DNA from: Alteromonas lipotrueae
GTDB taxonomy: Bacteria > Pseudomonadota > Gammaproteobacteria > Enterobacterales > Alteromonadaceae
DNA: 64,000 nucleotides
Assembly (NCBI RefSeq): GCF_019249215.1
Contig: NZ_JAESDI010000010.1
Location: 124,001-188,000 of the forward strand
Direction of reading: 5' to 3'
This document shows positions 62,537 to 64,000 of the stretch, in pieces; position 1 is the first letter of the stretch, and each line of letters opens with the position of its first letter. The notes under the pieces were generated by a model. It was given only the letters and a program-made list of their open reading frames with translations. It made no database searches and had not been told where the DNA came from. The position numbers were made by a program, and so were the translations under genes.

Positions 62537-62817
62537 AATGTATCCCTTCAGTTTGTGAGTTACGATTAAAGCTGCAAACCATAGGCCTACTTTGCCAAAT
62601 TTTTAGGTTGTTGGTTAAAATAGCGTCAGAATGCGGCTTGTAGCCCGATTGTAACGAAAGAAAGGTAACGCGTTTTTGCGCAGTAATAATCGCAACAACA
62701 AAATTTGCTAACTAACTTACGAATAAAATTGTAAATATTTCTCAAATAAAGGGGGCAACAGTCACCACTGCTTTTTGTTTGGCTTATTTAGAATAACGAA
62801 GCGCATCGTTGAGGTTT
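62537..62817. other. Intergenic region upstream of the DUF1328 gene
   Basis: No gene is recognisable. The stretch holds the expected promoter of the DUF1328 gene and is AT-rich; I saw no strong inverted repeat. Confidence 0.4.
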
Positions 62818-62973
62818 TCAAAAGCAAAAACTTGGGGGTAATTCTACCACTAAACGTTGCTCTGTTATTCGCTTTAATAAAGCTTCTCCGTCGTTCATAA
62901 GACGCTGCAAACTAGATACGGCTGTGATGTTGAGTTCAATCAGGTACGCCAAACGGCGTACCTTTTGTGGCAT
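62818..62973 (-). CDS. Possible small protein
   Basis: 51 residues from an ATG at 62973: MPQKVRRLAYLIELNITAV and SLQRLMNDGEALLKRI form an amphipathic, helix-rich pattern that reads like protein rather than noise. It overlaps the end of the frame at 62936-63079 in another phase. No ribosome site is clear. It may be a real small gene or the rest of a decayed one. Confidence 0.25.
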   Translation of the reverse strand: MPQKVRRLAYLIELNITAVSSLQRLMNDGEALLKRITEQRLVVELPPSFCF

Positions 62974-63079
62974 CAAAGTGTGCCCAGTCGTTATCTAGTG
63001 GAAGCTCTGCGCCTACTGAAAAGTCGTGCGCTGCTAGTTTATCAAACGTGTAGGTATTGATAATGGCACCCTTACGCAT
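62936..63079 (-). CDS. Possible small protein coupled to the MFS gene
   Basis: 47 residues. The ATG overlaps the end of the MFS gene (ATGCGTAA), which favours translational coupling. The sequence MRKGAIINTYTFDKLAAHDF and GAELPLDNDWAHFDATKG look protein-like but match no family I know. GGTACGCC-AAAC-GGCGTACC (62943-62962) is a hairpin inside its end and might be a terminator for the MFS transcript. Confidence 0.3.
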   Translation of the reverse strand: MRKGAIINTYTFDKLAAHDFSVGAELPLDNDWAHFDATKGTPFGVPD

Positions 63080-64000
63080 TTATCGTAGTTGAAGCGTCAC
63101 GTTTATCTAAGTAACCGCTGTACTTTGTTACCACTAACGCAGACACAGAAATAGCAGCGCCTATCCATGCGGTATCAGACAGTTCCATGCCCTCTACAAT
63201 GGCACCGCCAACAATTGAACCTACCGCAATACCAATGTTGAACGCTGCAATGTTTAGCCCTGAAGCAACATCTACCGCATTTGGTGTGAATTTTTCCGCC
63301 AACTGCACAACATAGACTTGAAGGCCAGGTACGTTTCCAAATGCAAACGCACCCCACACTAGAATAGTAATCACTGCAGCAATTTTGTGACCCATGGTGA
63401 AGGTTAGGGCGAATAAGATAATGGTCAAAGCGCTGAAGATAATAGTGAGCGCGCGAATAGGGCCTTTTTTATCAGCTAATTTACCGCCATATATGTTCCC
63501 AATAGCAACTGAGACACCGTAAACCAGCATGATCAAGCTAATCGCAGAAGGCGCGAATCCTGATTCTTGTTGCAAAATAGGCGCAAGGTAAGTGAACGCG
63601 GTAAAGGTACCGCCATACCCTAGAATGGTCATTAGGTATACCAAGACTAAACGGGGCTGAACCAATACTTTCATTTGCTCGCCTAACGACGCAGGTTTAC
63701 TCTGTTTTAAGTTGTTTGGCACAAGTAACGCACTGCCAATAAGCGCAATAGTGCCAAGCGCAGATACCACTAAGAATGTGGCTCTCCATCCAAAGCTTTG
63801 TCCAATCCACGTGCCAAGCGGTACACCTGTTACCAAGGCAACGGTAAGGCCGGTAAACATAATAGCAATGGCACTGGCTTCTTTCTCTTTAGCAACCAAG
63901 CTGGTGGCGATAGTAGATCCAATTGAAAAGAACACACCGTGGGCAAGGCCAGTTAAGATACGCGCCACTATTAGGCTTTCGTAACTAGGTGCCTGCCAAG
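63072..64000 (-). CDS. MFS transporter of the DHA1/AraJ type, C-terminal part (runs off window)
   Basis: The frame stays open to the right edge (APSYESLIVARILTGLAHGV), so at least 309 residues are seen and the N-terminal two helices are outside. GLAHGVFFSIGSTIATSLV, GVPLGTWIGQSFGWRATFLVV (motif C-like) and VYGVSVAIGNIYGGKLADKKG (motif A-like) mark the drug:H+ antiporter-1 branch, similar to AraJ and other sugar or arabinose exporters. About nine hydrophobic helices remain. The substrate cannot be read from sequence. Confidence 0.88.
   Translation of the reverse strand, partial: WQAPSYESLIVARILTGLAHGVFFSIGSTIATSLVAKEKEASAIAIMFTGLTVALVTGVPLGTWIGQSFGWRATFLVVSALGTIALIGSALLVPNNLKQSKPASLGEQMKVLVQPRLVLVYLMTILGYGGTFTAFTYLAPILQQESGFAPSAISLIMLVYGVSVAIGNIYGGKLADKKGPIRALTIIFSALTIILFALTFTMGHKIAAVITILVWGAFAFGNVPGLQVYVVQLAEKFTPNAVDVASGLNIAAFNIGIAVGSIVGGAIVEGMELSDTAWIGAAISVSALVVTKYSGYLDKRDASTTINA

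Noticed and set aside
62376-62582. 68-residue minus-strand frame
   Set aside because: It is out of phase with, and explained by, the clear DUF1328 gene at 62369-62536; its Cys/Trp-rich translation is a shadow.
1-64000. tRNA or rRNA genes
   Set aside because: I scanned the gaps between genes and saw no tRNA cloverleaf signature or rRNA sequence.

Overview
The window reads as a chromosomal segment of a marine gammaproteobacterium close to Alteromonas or Paraglaciecola. The reasons are the ygfB-pepP-ubiH-ubiI gene order, a 6S RNA next to it, a NagR/NagX/NagK/NagB-II type N-acetylglucosamine regulon, two large TonB-dependent receptors paired with glycoside hydrolases, and the general codon style. 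This assignment is inference from gene content; no rRNA is present.

Layout. Positions 1-2.6 kb (minus strand) hold the start of a GAF-domain sensor, a nucleoside hydrolase, a ribokinase and, directly upstream of the ribokinase, a 6S RNA gene. Positions 3.0-7.7 kb (plus) hold ygfB, pepP, ubiH and ubiI (ubiquinone biosynthesis). Positions 7.8-13 kb hold a secreted M28 peptidase, a DMT-family exporter, an exported M24 Xaa-Pro type peptidase and a secreted protein with an NPP1/VPS62-like GHxxDWE motif. Positions 13.1-25.9 kb hold a LysR regulator and a GlcNAc locus: nagX-nagK-nagB-nagA-nagP (minus), divergent nagR, a TonB receptor and a GH89 alpha-N-acetylglucosaminidase (plus), with two candidate NagR operators. 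Positions 26.1-30.7 kb hold gcvT, gcvH and gcvP. Positions 31.8-34.7 kb hold a molybdenum hydroxylase pair of the IorA/IorB type.

Positions 34.85-41.24 kb are an accessory region marked by three same-orientation copies of one repeat, a deletion derivative of a REP-associated (Y1/RAYT) transposase gene. Copies 1 and 2 bracket a compact four-gene minus-strand operon: an HTH-like protein, a 35-residue peptide, a DUF4258-like protein, and a two-part protein with uracil-DNA-glycosylase-superfamily motifs and an unknown C-terminal domain. I know of no described system with this composition and regard it as the best candidate for a new system in the window, possibly anti-phage; that function is a hypothesis. 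Copy 3 has overwritten the 3' end of a serine hydrolase gene.

Positions 43.6-59.8 kb are a polysaccharide locus whose core (GH95 alpha-L-fucosidase, TonB receptor, GH35 beta-galactosidase, GH31 alpha-xylosidase with a PA14 insert) matches what is known of xyloglucan utilisation in Cellvibrio japonicus. It is extended by a CE2 acetylesterase, an SGNH hydrolase with a beta-sandwich domain, and a GH43. The divergent regulator is unusual: a membrane-anchored AraC protein with a predicted periplasmic sensor domain. The locus lies between a nearly intact serine hydrolase gene (41.2-42.7 kb) and a decayed copy of the same gene (60.0-60.3 kb), suggesting insertion or duplication. The right end holds a MATE transporter, two small membrane or stress-type proteins (DUF4235, DUF1328) and part of an MFS transporter.
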